From CAZTEB01 sp964612735 (GTDB lineage: Bacteria > Patescibacteriota > Microgenomatia > UBA1400 > PJMF01), in assembly GCA_964612735.1 (NCBI GenBank), contig CAZTEB010000008.1:1-26535 (forward strand): DNA of 26,535 bases, in the 5' to 3' direction. Position numbers and translations under genes: made by a program. Positions within the stretch are counted from its first letter, which is position 1; every line of letters begins with the position of its first letter. Under the pieces are notes generated by a model. That model worked only from the letters and a program-made list of their open reading frames with translations, searched no databases and was not told the DNA's origin. This document shows positions 1 to 6,274 of the stretch, piece after piece.

Positions 1-1757
1 CGCGTTAATTGTAGTGCATCTTGATACGTGCTCTCGTCATCAGGGTCACGGTTGGTGCCAAAGTCTGGGACTTTGAAAGCGATCACTCGAACTTCGTGCT
101 TAGGTTCATCATTTGGCTCACCGAAACGAGGAAAACGTAGGAAGCTAAAGATTGGTAGCGAGGGAGAGCCTAGTCTATCTTTATTTTCGCCCAACTCTGC
201 AGTCACCACCAAAAAGGCAAGTCGAAATGCTTTGGGCAGTGTAAGTGGCGTATGAGATAGTCCAGTGATGATGGGTTCTTGGTCAGCGGAGTAGTTGCCC
301 TCACCGACGTCAGTGCAGCTTAGTCCGGAGTTTCTCCAGGCATCCAGAAGGTCAAGCGCCTCATACTCTGTGTCGGTGATTTCTATATCGAGTGCACAGC
401 GATCTCGTGGCTCACCTTCTTGCAGGGTGTTACACTTCTTTTCAATGGTCTCAAGCATGTAGACCTGCTGTTGACATTGTTGTTCTAGAGTCAGGAGTCT
501 GTAGATGGGTGCTGAAGCTAAGTCTTTTGCAAGTGGGTCGTCTTCGGTGGTATCGCGATGCGACCAGTATCCCTCGAGAGAGTTTTTAGCATCTATGGTT
601 ACGATGCCAGCTTCTTGAAGATTTCTCCAAATTGGAATTTCTGATTCACGGTAGTTGTACTCCTGACTGCTCGTGAACTCTGTTCGATTATTATCATGGG
701 TATCTTTGCGAAGTTGATCGTTGAGGTTGTCTGTTGCCTCGATGTCAATCTTGGGGACAGTGCAGTACGACTGGTAGCCTTGGGCTAACAAGTCGCTCCA
801 TATTGCTCCCTCATCTCCGTTTAAAACACCTTTTATTGGATATAAATAGTACGCGTCTTTATCATCTTCTCCAGGAATACAGCTTTGGGTTAGATTGCGG
901 CCGCTTTTGTCAAAGACTTCGCCATTGACATAGAGTAGCCAGTCACCAGTGCTGTTACAGACATTTCTGATTAGGGGGGTGATAGCTACCGCGCCAGTGC
1001 TGTCTGCGCGTGTTTTGATAAACTCAACTACTTTTGCTAGGTCAGTGTCGGGTGCATCACTTGATCTGCCCTCAGGTGACAGCGAAAACTCGGTGAGAAA
1101 GAAAGAACCACGTCCCTGAGCATCTTGATACCCCTGTACTTGAGTGTCAGTGCCGGCTACGTCACAGCCAGCGGCATTGGTTCCCACGCATCCGTACGCA
1201 TTTGCAAAATAGACTTTTCCTTGGTAGATAGAGCCAATGGAGCTCAGAAAGCTTGCAGCGGGATAATTTGCGTTGTACCAATCAAGGGCTGAGGGGCCGA
1301 TAGTCCCAGCGCTGCCGCTGATCGAGCTATACGCTGAGACGTAGTTACTAGGACTGGCGCACTCAAGCTCTGGATTATTAATTTCATTACCAAACTCTAT
1401 GGGTACATCACCGAAGTGGGCCTGAATTGAGCTTACTACAGCGGCTGGGCTTGTGCCGTCACACGCATCGTTGATTCTGAGGATTGGCGCTAAGCCTTCC
1501 GCTGCCGCAGCCAACGCGGCCACTTCGCCATCAGGCGTTTTAGTACTGACCATCAGAGTCACAGGAAAGCCGGCTCCAGCACCGTTCGGCCTGAGGACGT
1601 TATTAATGATATCTATCTGGGCGTTGATGTCACCTTCACCGATGTGGGTTCCCACAGGAACAGACTGTGCCAATGCAGTTGAGGCACTGGTGAAGAGCAA
1701 GCCCAGCCCTACAAGTAGAAAAAAGCAGGTGAATATGAGCAAGCGCTGTACTGACAT
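1..1757 (-). CDS. Secreted glycoside-hydrolase-like protein (3' end outside window)
   Basis: This reading frame stays open for 585 codons from the ATG at 1757 to the window edge, so the C-terminus is missing. Residues 1-31 form a signal peptide (hydrophobic stretch, then ALAQ), so the protein is predicted to be exported. Residues 118-128 (VPIEFGNEINN) place an Asn-Glu pair (N124-E125) at the end of a predicted beta strand, and FFLTEFS puts Glu223 about 100 residues later. That order, NE acid/base followed by a nucleophile Glu, is the layout of clan GH-A TIM-barrel glycosidases. The rest (to residue 585) is not recognised and contains several Cys residues. A -10 box lies just upstream. It follows the eight-gene pilin array on the same strand, suggesting a surface or secretion role. 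The glycosidase assignment is inference from motif layout only; the family is not identified. Confidence 0.6.
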   Translation of the reverse strand, partial: MSVQRLLIFTCFFLLVGLGLLFTSASTALAQSVPVGTHIGEGDINAQIDIINNVLRPNGAGAGFPVTLMVSTKTPDGEVAALAAAAEGLAPILRINDACDGTSPAAVVSSIQAHFGDVPIEFGNEINNPELECASPSNYVSAYSSISGSAGTIGPSALDWYNANYPAASFLSSIGSIYQGKVYFANAYGCVGTNAAGCDVAGTDTQVQGYQDAQGRGSFFLTEFSLSPEGRSSDAPDTDLAKVVEFIKTRADSTGAVAITPLIRNVCNSTGDWLLYVNGEVFDKSGRNLTQSCIPGEDDKDAYYLYPIKGVLNGDEGAIWSDLLAQGYQSYCTVPKIDIEATDNLNDQLRKDTHDNNRTEFTSSQEYNYRESEIPIWRNLQEAGIVTIDAKNSLEGYWSHRDTTEDDPLAKDLASAPIYRLLTLEQQCQQQVYMLETIEKKCNTLQEGEPRDRCALDIEITDTEYEALDLLDAWRNSGLSCTDVGEGNYSADQEPIITGLSHTPLTLPKAFRLAFLVVTAELGENKDRLGSPSLPIFSFLRFPRFGEPNDEPKHEVRVIAFKVPDFGTNRDPDDESTYQDALQLT

Positions 1758-1769
1758 GATGATCACTGT

Positions 1770-1775
1770 ATTATA
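1770..1775 (-). promoter_or_regulatory. -10 box for the secreted glycosidase-like gene
   Basis: The minus strand reads TATAAT 12 bases before the ATG at 1757, so transcription would begin about five bases before the start codon. There is no Shine-Dalgarno site in that space. Confidence 0.55.
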
Positions 1776-1810
1776 CCGCGTTCACCAGATATGACTAGAA
1801 ATTCTGAGAG

Positions 1811-2263
1811 TTAGTTGAAGTTGGTATCAGAAGTGGGGATCTGAAACTCGGTTACTTCATCTACACCGGTGAACTGGGCGATTAAGTTGAGGATGATGAA
1901 GGCTGATAGCGCAACTACGACACCGATCAGGGCAAAGGTAATAGTTTTCCTGGCATCTTCAACGCCCTTGCTATTACCGCCAGAGAGCTGGTACCTGAAG
2001 GCCCCATAGAGTAGCATCGCGAAGGCGGCCAATCCAATTACCGTTATGGCTACTGAGAAAACGTTAGCAAGTAAACAGCCAAAGCCTTGGATGGTAGCAA
2101 CTTCGTAAGCTTGGCCATCATCTCCAGTGGCTGTCTGCGTACAGCCAATTCCGTAGCTCTCCCAAGATTGGGGTCCCTGAGCACTTACCGGTGTGGCTTG
2201 AGTAGTCACCAATAGTGCTACGACGAGCAATGCTTTGGCTAGAGTTAGGATGGTCTTTTTCAT
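1811..2263 (-). CDS. T4SS-pilin-like two-helix protein 1
   Basis: A 150-residue pilin-like protein. A Sec signal peptide covers residues 1-28 (MKK, hydrophobic core, PVSA before Gln29). The core has helix 1 at about 66-89, a polar loop with LSGGNSKGVEDARK at about 93-106, and helix 2 at about 107-131; this helix/GGN..K...AR/helix layout recurs in all ten pilin-like proteins here. Cys41 and Cys63 could form a disulfide outside the membrane. The start is taken at 2263 (MKKTIL), where a normal signal peptide begins; a longer reading from 2290 would overlap the preceding gene. It starts four bases after that gene's stop, so the two are probably co-transcribed. The family resembles the type IV secretion system pilin (VirB2/TrbC-like) group described from CPR genomes; function is inferred. 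Confidence 0.7.
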   Translation of the reverse strand: MKKTILTLAKALLVVALLVTTQATPVSAQGPQSWESYGIGCTQTATGDDGQAYEVATIQGFGCLLANVFSVAITVIGLAAFAMLLYGAFRYQLSGGNSKGVEDARKTITFALIGVVVALSAFIILNLIAQFTGVDEVTEFQIPTSDTNFN

Positions 2264-2267
2264 ATGA

Positions 2268-2960
2268 TTACTCAAAGTTGAGGACTCCAAATGGATTTCG
2301 AGTTGGCTCTGGGCTAGGAGTAGGTGATGTATCTAATTCTGCTTCATCGCTGGCTTCAGTCAGCTCTCCTAGCTCCGTAGTTCTTCTGGTTTCGTCTATC
2401 TCTACGATGGCTGGCCCTTCACCATCGACTGTCTTGAGATTATCAAAGAGAGCCCCAAACGACTCAAAGCCAAGGAAGTTTAGCACTAATAATAGTACTG
2501 CCCATGATGAAGCGATTATTAATAGCCCTACGATGGAAGCAATGATTTTTTGGCGAGCTTTATCGATTTTGCCCTTATCACCACCTGAGGTAATCCAGTC
2601 AAAGGCACCCCAGATCAGATACATGAAAACCAGTAGTGCTGCGATCAGCATCACTAATGTCAGGAGAGCCGAAATGTATGAGCTAATGGTTAGGGCATAC
2701 CCGGTGGGAATCCAGATGTTGGTGTCATAAAAAGTAAAGCCACGGCGGTTTCTAGTGACGACTACTTCTTCACCGTCTTCACCGACTACTTCGGTGCCTA
2801 GGTAGAGAACGCCATCTTCATCATGAATGATCACTTCCGAGCCGCTGGCGTATGTTTCGTGTTGGGGAGTGGTACCACTAGCGAAGACGAGGCCTAAAAC
2901 TAGTAATAGGCCAGCTGCTGCTGCTTGCCACGATCGAAGGGGTGAGGAATATGTAATCAT
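2268..2960 (-). CDS. T4SS-pilin-like protein 2 with polar N- and C-terminal extensions
   Basis: At 230 residues, the longest pilin in the main array. A hydrophobic export segment lies at about 11-28, followed by an acidic stretch with two short EDG repeats (about 48-65). The pilin core has helix 1 at about 94-118, the loop DWITSGGDKGKIDKARQK at 121-138, and helix 2 at 139-165. A further 65-residue Glu/Asp/Thr-rich tail has no obvious fold and ends in a Pro/Ser/Thr stretch. The core is very close to that of the next gene upstream (3046-3465), including IWG..DWITSGGDKGK, so the two are near paralogs, one with added polar regions. It has its own -10 box and lies beyond a terminator, so it begins a separate transcript that includes the following pilin. 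Confidence 0.72.
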   Translation of the reverse strand: MITYSSPLRSWQAAAAGLLLVLGLVFASGTTPQHETYASGSEVIIHDEDGVLYLGTEVVGEDGEEVVVTRNRRGFTFYDTNIWIPTGYALTISSYISALLTLVMLIAALLVFMYLIWGAFDWITSGGDKGKIDKARQKIIASIVGLLIIASSWAVLLLVLNFLGFESFGALFDNLKTVDGEGPAIVEIDETRRTTELGELTEASDEAELDTSPTPSPEPTRNPFGVLNFE

Positions 2961-2968
2961 ACCAAGGT

Positions 2969-2974
2969 AGTATA
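2969..2974 (-). promoter_or_regulatory. -10 box for pilin-like protein 2
   Basis: The minus strand reads TATACT eight bases before the ATG at 2960, predicting transcription starting at or next to the start codon. It lies just past the terminator of the preceding pilin gene. Confidence 0.5.
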
Positions 2975-2992
2975 CCTGATCTCGCTCAAACT

Positions 2993-3020
2993 AAAAACAC
3001 CTCCCGAGGGAGGTGTTTTT
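2993..3020 (-). terminator. Rho-independent terminator of the strong pilin gene
   Basis: A perfect 12-base-pair hairpin: AAAAACACCTCC, four-base loop, GGAGGTGTTTTT. Read on the minus strand it ends in a run of five T and begins 25 bases after the stop of the pilin gene at 3046. The symmetric A and T runs mean it could work in both directions. It separates this pilin from the downstream pair. Confidence 0.9.
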
Positions 3021-3045
3021 GTGTTTCATTCGATACAGAAGCTTG

Positions 3046-3465
3046 TTAGCTTGCTTCGTTGATAAAGCGAATGTTGTCAAAGACGCTATCATCTCCAGAG
3101 AGTCCACCGTCGAAGCCCAAGAAGTTGAGGGCTAGGAGGAGGATGGCGTATGAAGCAGCCAACACAATTAAGCCGACGATGGCAGCGGTAATCTTGTTAC
3201 GAGCTGACTCGGTTTTACCCTTGTCACCACCTGAAGTAATCCAGTCGATACCACCCCAGATGAGGTACAGGAAGACGAGTAGAGCTGCGATCACCATCAC
3301 AACTGTAAGGAGAGCATTAATGAGTGAGCCTATATTGGTGGCGAATCCAGCACCAGGATTGATGCTTGTGTCCTGAACTTGAGCGAGGGCAATAGTAGCA
3401 CTCATAGCCAGAGAGGCTGGGACAGTGCTGGCTGCAATACCAATTTTTTGTAAGATTTTTTTCAT
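3046..3465 (-). CDS. T4SS-pilin-like protein 3, candidate major pilin
   Basis: A 139-residue protein. The signal peptide covers residues 1-28 and ends in IALA before Gln29. The mature part is short: about 18 residues, helix 1 (47-70), the loop GGIDWITSGGDKGKTESARN (71-90), helix 2 (91-116) and a 23-residue tail. The start at 3465 (MKKILQ) is set by an AAGGAG Shine-Dalgarno site four bases upstream and by the signal peptide. It is the only gene in the array with a -35/-10 pair at 17-base spacing, a Shine-Dalgarno site and a strong terminator directly behind it, so it is a stand-alone, probably highly expressed unit. From that I infer that it is the major subunit of whatever fibre or channel these pilins form. 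The family role is inferred from resemblance to T4SS pilins. Confidence 0.75.
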   Translation of the reverse strand: MKKILQKIGIAASTVPASLAMSATIALAQVQDTSINPGAGFATNIGSLINALLTVVMVIAALLVFLYLIWGGIDWITSGGDKGKTESARNKITAAIVGLIVLAASYAILLLALNFLGFDGGLSGDDSVFDNIRFINEAS

Positions 3466-3474
3466 ATGACTCCT

Positions 3475-3521
3475 TATCCGGCCATTATATGTCATTAGTC
3501 GAGTGGTGACAACTCCGGATA
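3475..3521. repeat. 7-bp inverted repeat bracketing the pilin promoter
   Basis: TATCCGG (3475-3481) and CCGGATA (3515-3521) are perfect inverted copies 33 bases apart. One copy lies just outside the -35 box and the other overlaps the predicted transcription start. The outer copy would not be transcribed, so an RNA hairpin is unlikely; a DNA operator is possible. Confidence 0.5.
3484..3512 (-). promoter_or_regulatory. Near-consensus promoter of the candidate major pilin
   Basis: On the minus strand TTGTCA (3512-3507, five of six matches to the -35 consensus) is followed after exactly 17 bases by TATAAT (3489-3484, perfect -10). Transcription would start near 3477, leaving a leader of about 12 bases that carries the AAGGAG site. 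This is the best promoter seen in the window. Confidence 0.85.
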
Positions 3522-3585
3522 CAGCGTACCACTATTTTTTAGTATTCGTCAATTCAAGCTTCTTCGACAATCAACACAGTGCACG

Positions 3586-4029
3586 CTATTGAGAACGAGT
3601 GGTGCTCTGTGTTTCTGGTCCTGCTCCGGTGTTAAAGTTTGGTATAAACCTAGTCTCTACATTTTGAACTCGAGTAGTAGTGCTTTGAGTTGCTAATGAA
3701 GGATCAAATCGCAACACTTGAATTCCCAAGAACTCCTGTATCATCATGAAAACTGCGACTGTGGAAGACAGCACAATCATGCCGATAATGCCTTGAGTGA
3801 TCTTGTCGCGGGCTTTCTGAATCTTGCTGTTATCGCCAGCGGCTGTAATCCAGTCCATGGCACCCCAAATCAGATAGAGTAACAGCATTAATGCAGCGAT
3901 AGCCATCACGGCAGTGAGGAGGCCACTGATGAAGCCGCCGAAGGTACCACTAGAGCCTGGTAGCTCAGCAGCAGCGGCATTCTCCGTAAGATTGATTTGA
4001 ACTGGTTGCTGGAGGAGAAGTGAGATCAT
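3586..4029 (-). CDS. T4SS-pilin-like protein 4, short leader
   Basis: A 147-residue pilin-like protein. It has no normal signal peptide, only MISLLLQQ, then a polar stretch. Helix 1 lies at about 33-56, followed by AMDWITAAGDNSKIQKARDK at 58-77 and helix 2 at 78-101. A 45-residue Ser/Thr/Gln-rich tail follows. Its ATG overlaps the preceding gene's TGA (ATGA), so translation is coupled and it is the last member of the run transcribed from around 5300. How it enters the membrane is not clear; helix 1 may act as the export signal. Confidence 0.7.
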   Translation of the reverse strand: MISLLLQQPVQINLTENAAAAELPGSSGTFGGFISGLLTAVMAIAALMLLLYLIWGAMDWITAAGDNSKIQKARDKITQGIIGMIVLSSTVAVFMMIQEFLGIQVLRFDPSLATQSTTTRVQNVETRFIPNFNTGAGPETQSTTRSQ

Positions 4030-4433
4030 GAGAAATTAAGCAATAAAATATTAAACTGGCCGTCAAAGAATAAGGCACTGACAAACTCAATGATCGTAAA
4101 GGAGCCGACTAAGATAATCAGTCCAATAGTAGCCTGAATCATTTTGTCGCGGGCTTTGCCAACTTTGCTAGCGTCGCCGCCGGCTGAGATCCAGTCCACA
4201 GCTGCCCAGAGGTAAAACACGATTACCAATAGGGCTCCTACTGTAATCACCGAACGCCACAGACTGATAAAGTAGCCGCCAAAGATGGTGCCGTCGTTTG
4301 CCTGGCCAGCGTTACTACCCAAGTCGCCGATGACGGGGTTGGTGATTTGGGCAAGAGTTGAACTTGGAGTTTGCAACATCAACGCAAGTGCGATGATAAA
4401 AGTGAGGCAAGCGTAGTAAAGATGACGTTTCAT
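4026..4433 (-). CDS. T4SS-pilin-like protein 5
   Basis: A 135-residue protein with a signal peptide (residues 1-28, ending STLA before Gln29), helix 1 at about 55-78, the loop DWISAGGDASKVGKARDK at 80-97, and helix 2 at about 99-123. The start is taken at 4433 (MKRHLY) because it opens a proper signal peptide, has an AGGA site nine bases upstream, and follows the previous stop by ten bases; a start at 4493 would overlap that gene. The loop and first half of helix 2 are nearly identical to the preceding gene (4444-4890), which makes these two the most alike pair in the array. Confidence 0.72.
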   Translation of the reverse strand: MKRHLYYACLTFIIALALMLQTPSSTLAQITNPVIGDLGSNAGQANDGTIFGGYFISLWRSVITVGALLVIVFYLWAAVDWISAGGDASKVGKARDKMIQATIGLIILVGSFTIIEFVSALFFDGQFNILLLNFS

Positions 4434-4443
4434 GTTTAGTGTC

Positions 4444-4890
4444 CTAACTTTCGCCTTCACCAGTATCTGGTCCGATGGGCTGAATGCTGCCATAGTTTGG
4501 AGTACCTGGTATAAGCTGTCTTACTTGCGCAGCTGGATTCAAGATATCCATCCCCACCACGCTACCAATGATGCCAATCACACCATACGCCGCCACCATC
4601 ACGATCAAGCCCAGAGTAGCCTGGATCATTTGGTCACGTGCTTTGCCAACTTTGCTGCTATCTCCTCCAGCCGAGATCCAGCTAATAGCGCCCATAATGA
4701 AGTAGACGATGAAGAACAGTGCTCCGATGGTAGTTAGAATTCCTACAATGCGGGAGATAAGTAGCTCGGTGTTGCTCAGAGCAAAGGTGCCAGTTTTTGA
4801 GTCTTCAGCAAAGATGCCACTCGTGGGCGCTAGGCCATCGCCAAAATTAACCTGATTGCCTTGCGCTAGTAGTGTCGAGAAGAATGTCAT
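4444..4890 (-). CDS. T4SS-pilin-like protein 6, short leader
   Basis: A 148-residue pilin-like protein that opens with MTFFSTLLAQ, a leader of only about ten residues, then a polar stretch. Helix 1 is at about 43-67, the loop SWISAGGDSSKVGKARDQ is at 70-87, and helix 2 is at about 89-113. A Pro/Gly-rich tail of about 30 residues follows. It starts five bases after the stop of 4896-5297, so it is co-transcribed. A GATAAT sequence lies four bases before its ATG and could add an internal start. It shares WISAGGD.SKVGKARD.MIQAT.GLI with the next gene. Confidence 0.72.
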   Translation of the reverse strand: MTFFSTLLAQGNQVNFGDGLAPTSGIFAEDSKTGTFALSNTELLISRIVGILTTIGALFFIVYFIMGAISWISAGGDSSKVGKARDQMIQATLGLIVMVAAYGVIGIIGSVVGMDILNPAAQVRQLIPGTPNYGSIQPIGPDTGEGES

Positions 4891-4895
4891 AGGGA

Positions 4896-5297
4896 TTATC
4901 CTACTCCTACAGGAGGTGCTGCCGTCGAAGACTCTGGCCCTTGTAACGTTGGATCAAGGATGTAGCCAGCGTCACCGAAGATGAGTAGTCCTAGTAATGC
5001 GATGATGGTATATGCAGAAGCAATGATTACCAGCCCAATGACACTCATGGTGAAGTAGTCACGAACTTTTTTGTGTTTGCCGCTGTCGCCTGCGCCCGTG
5101 ATGTATTCATAGCCAGCCACGATTAGATTGAACAGCACCCAGATGCCAGCGATCACGGTGGCTAGCTTAATCATGTTGGATATGAAGAGTAGGAGTCCAA
5201 TGCTGTCGCCGCCGCCAGCAGCAGCGTCAAAGGCCGCTACGCCGTCGGGTTTGGTGACTTCACCGAAAATATCTGACTGGGCCAAGAGTTGTAGCAT
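4896..5297 (-). CDS. T4SS-pilin-like protein 7, short leader
   Basis: A 133-residue protein beginning MLQLLAQ, with no full signal peptide. Helix 1 is at about 38-62, the loop GYEYITGAGDSGKHKKVRD at 62-80 and helix 2 at about 83-107, with a short Pro-rich tail. This member is more divergent: WI(S/T) becomes YIT and the conserved A-R becomes V-R. A TACAAT -10 box six bases before the ATG confirms the short N-terminus and makes this the first gene of the 5297-3586 run. Confidence 0.72.
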   Translation of the reverse strand: MLQLLAQSDIFGEVTKPDGVAAFDAAAGGGDSIGLLLFISNMIKLATVIAGIWVLFNLIVAGYEYITGAGDSGKHKKVRDYFTMSVIGLVIIASAYTIIALLGLLIFGDAGYILDPTLQGPESSTAAPPVGVG

Positions 5298-5303
5298 GGG
5301 GTT

Positions 5304-5309
5304 ATTGTA
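5304..5309 (-). promoter_or_regulatory. Extended -10 box for the four-pilin run
   Basis: The minus strand reads TGCTACAAT, with TACAAT at 5309-5304, six bases before the ATG at 5297. The TG one base upstream fits an extended -10. The predicted transcript has essentially no 5' leader. Confidence 0.6.
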
Positions 5310-5318
5310 GCATTTTTA

Positions 5319-5654
5319 TTAGAACAGTACTTGAGTACCAGTAAGTACTTCTACGATTCGAACGATCCAGTACGCCGCAAATATCACGATCGCGCCGGTG
5401 ATGGCGGCCGTCATGATCTGCTGTGCTTCATCTTTACCCTTAGAGCTACCAGCTTGAATGAACTTAAAGCCTGAGTAGACAATCATTGCGAACAAGATGA
5501 GACCAGCTACGATGAAGATGTTTCTTGCCAGAATATTGACGAGGACTGCGGGAGTGTCGTAGACGCTACCAACCGGTTGGCCGCCTACTCCAAGCGTCAG
5601 CTTTTGACCAAGGTCGAGAGGTTGGGCGTTTGGAGCCTGTGCGAGTAGGGCCAT
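5319..5654 (-). CDS. T4SS-pilin-like protein 8, short leader
   Basis: At 111 residues, the smallest member. It begins MALLAQ, then a polar stretch to about residue 35, helix 1 at about 44-63, the loop KFIQAGSSKGKDEAQQ at 64-79, and helix 2 at about 83-105. The core lacks the WI(S/T) motif and is most like the C-terminal core of the protein at 9802-10611 (shared AGLILF.MI, GF, YWI, VEV), so these two form a subfamily. The start at 5654 is fixed by a TATAAT box nine bases upstream; a longer reading from 5759 would run back over the divergent sigma gene. Confidence 0.7.
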   Translation of the reverse strand: MALLAQAPNAQPLDLGQKLTLGVGGQPVGSVYDTPAVLVNILARNIFIVAGLILFAMIVYSGFKFIQAGSSKGKDEAQQIMTAAITGAIVIFAAYWIVRIVEVLTGTQVLF

Positions 5655-5663
5655 AGTCAGGAT

Positions 5664-5676
5664 ATTATAGTAGAAT
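5664..5676. promoter_or_regulatory. Back-to-back -10 boxes of pilin 8 and the sigma factor
   Basis: Minus-strand TATAAT (5669-5664) serves the pilin starting at 5654, nine bases away. Plus-strand TAGAAT (5671-5676) sits nine bases before the sigma ATG at 5686. The two boxes are separated by one base, so polymerase can probably not occupy both. Confidence 0.55.
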
Positions 5677-5685
5677 GACTTTGAT

Positions 5686-6225
5686 ATGACTAGTTCAGAC
5701 CAAGCCTTGCTCGCAGATCTAAAGTTGGGTCGACCTGAGGCGGTGAAAGTATGGCACAAGCGCTACTATCCCAAGCTACTACGATTCATCACTACAAAAG
5801 TATCTAATACTAAAGATGCTGAAGAATTGACTCAAGAGACATTCGTTAATTGTCTATCACATCTGCCGTTGTTTCGAGGCAGTAGTTCTATCTGGACATG
5901 GATGTGTGGCGTAGCTAAGCACGAGGTAGCTGATTACTATCGCAAGAAGTATGCCAAGCGTGCTATCAAAACCTTTCCTCTTGGGGAGATGTTGTTGGCT
6001 GACGGCATAGAAGATGCGCATGAAGTCGCTGATGCAGTTACCAAAGTCATGAAGAAGATGCCCGAGCGGTCACGTGAGTTGCTTAAGCAGAAGTATCTTG
6101 ATAAAAAGCGAGTCAAGGATATCGCGCAGCAGTGGGGCAAGAGTGTTAAGTCAATCGAGTCAGATTTGTACCGAGCCCGCGAAGAGTTCAAGCAACTATA
6201 TGGGCTGGAACTGGTTGGTGGTTAG
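5686..6225 (+). CDS. ECF-type RNA polymerase sigma factor
   Basis: A 179-residue sigma-70 family protein of the extracytoplasmic-function type. Region 2 spans about residues 6-85: NTKDAEELTQETFVNCLSHL is the region 2.1-2.2 helix and SIWTWMCGVAKHEVADYYRK matches 2.3-2.4, which recognises the -10 element. Region 4 spans about 118-175, with PERSRELLKQKYLDKKRVKDIA and the recognition helix GKSVKSIESDLYRAREEFK. No region 3 is present. It is transcribed away from the pilin array from an overlapping promoter, which suggests that it may control the array, itself, or both. No known anti-sigma domain is encoded nearby; the 62-residue membrane protein at 6386 is a candidate. Confidence 0.92.
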   Translation: MTSSDQALLADLKLGRPEAVKVWHKRYYPKLLRFITTKVSNTKDAEELTQETFVNCLSHLPLFRGSSSIWTWMCGVAKHEVADYYRKKYAKRAIKTFPLGEMLLADGIEDAHEVADAVTKVMKKMPERSRELLKQKYLDKKRVKDIAQQWGKSVKSIESDLYRAREEFKQLYGLELVGG

Positions 6226-6274
6226 TGTAAGCGCAGAGTGAAAAGTGAAAGGGCAACGTCACAAGCTTTTAGCA

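Noticed and set aside
28..1794. Several short plus-strand reading frames in the first 1.8 kb
   Set aside because: They lie antisense to a single minus-strand frame of 585 codons with a signal peptide and coherent protein features; none has a ribosome site or a recognisable product.
2215..3376. Two plus-strand frames (2215-2730 and 3059-3376) that resemble each other
   Set aside because: They are antisense shadows of the paralogous pilin cores, so their likeness is inherited from the real genes on the other strand.
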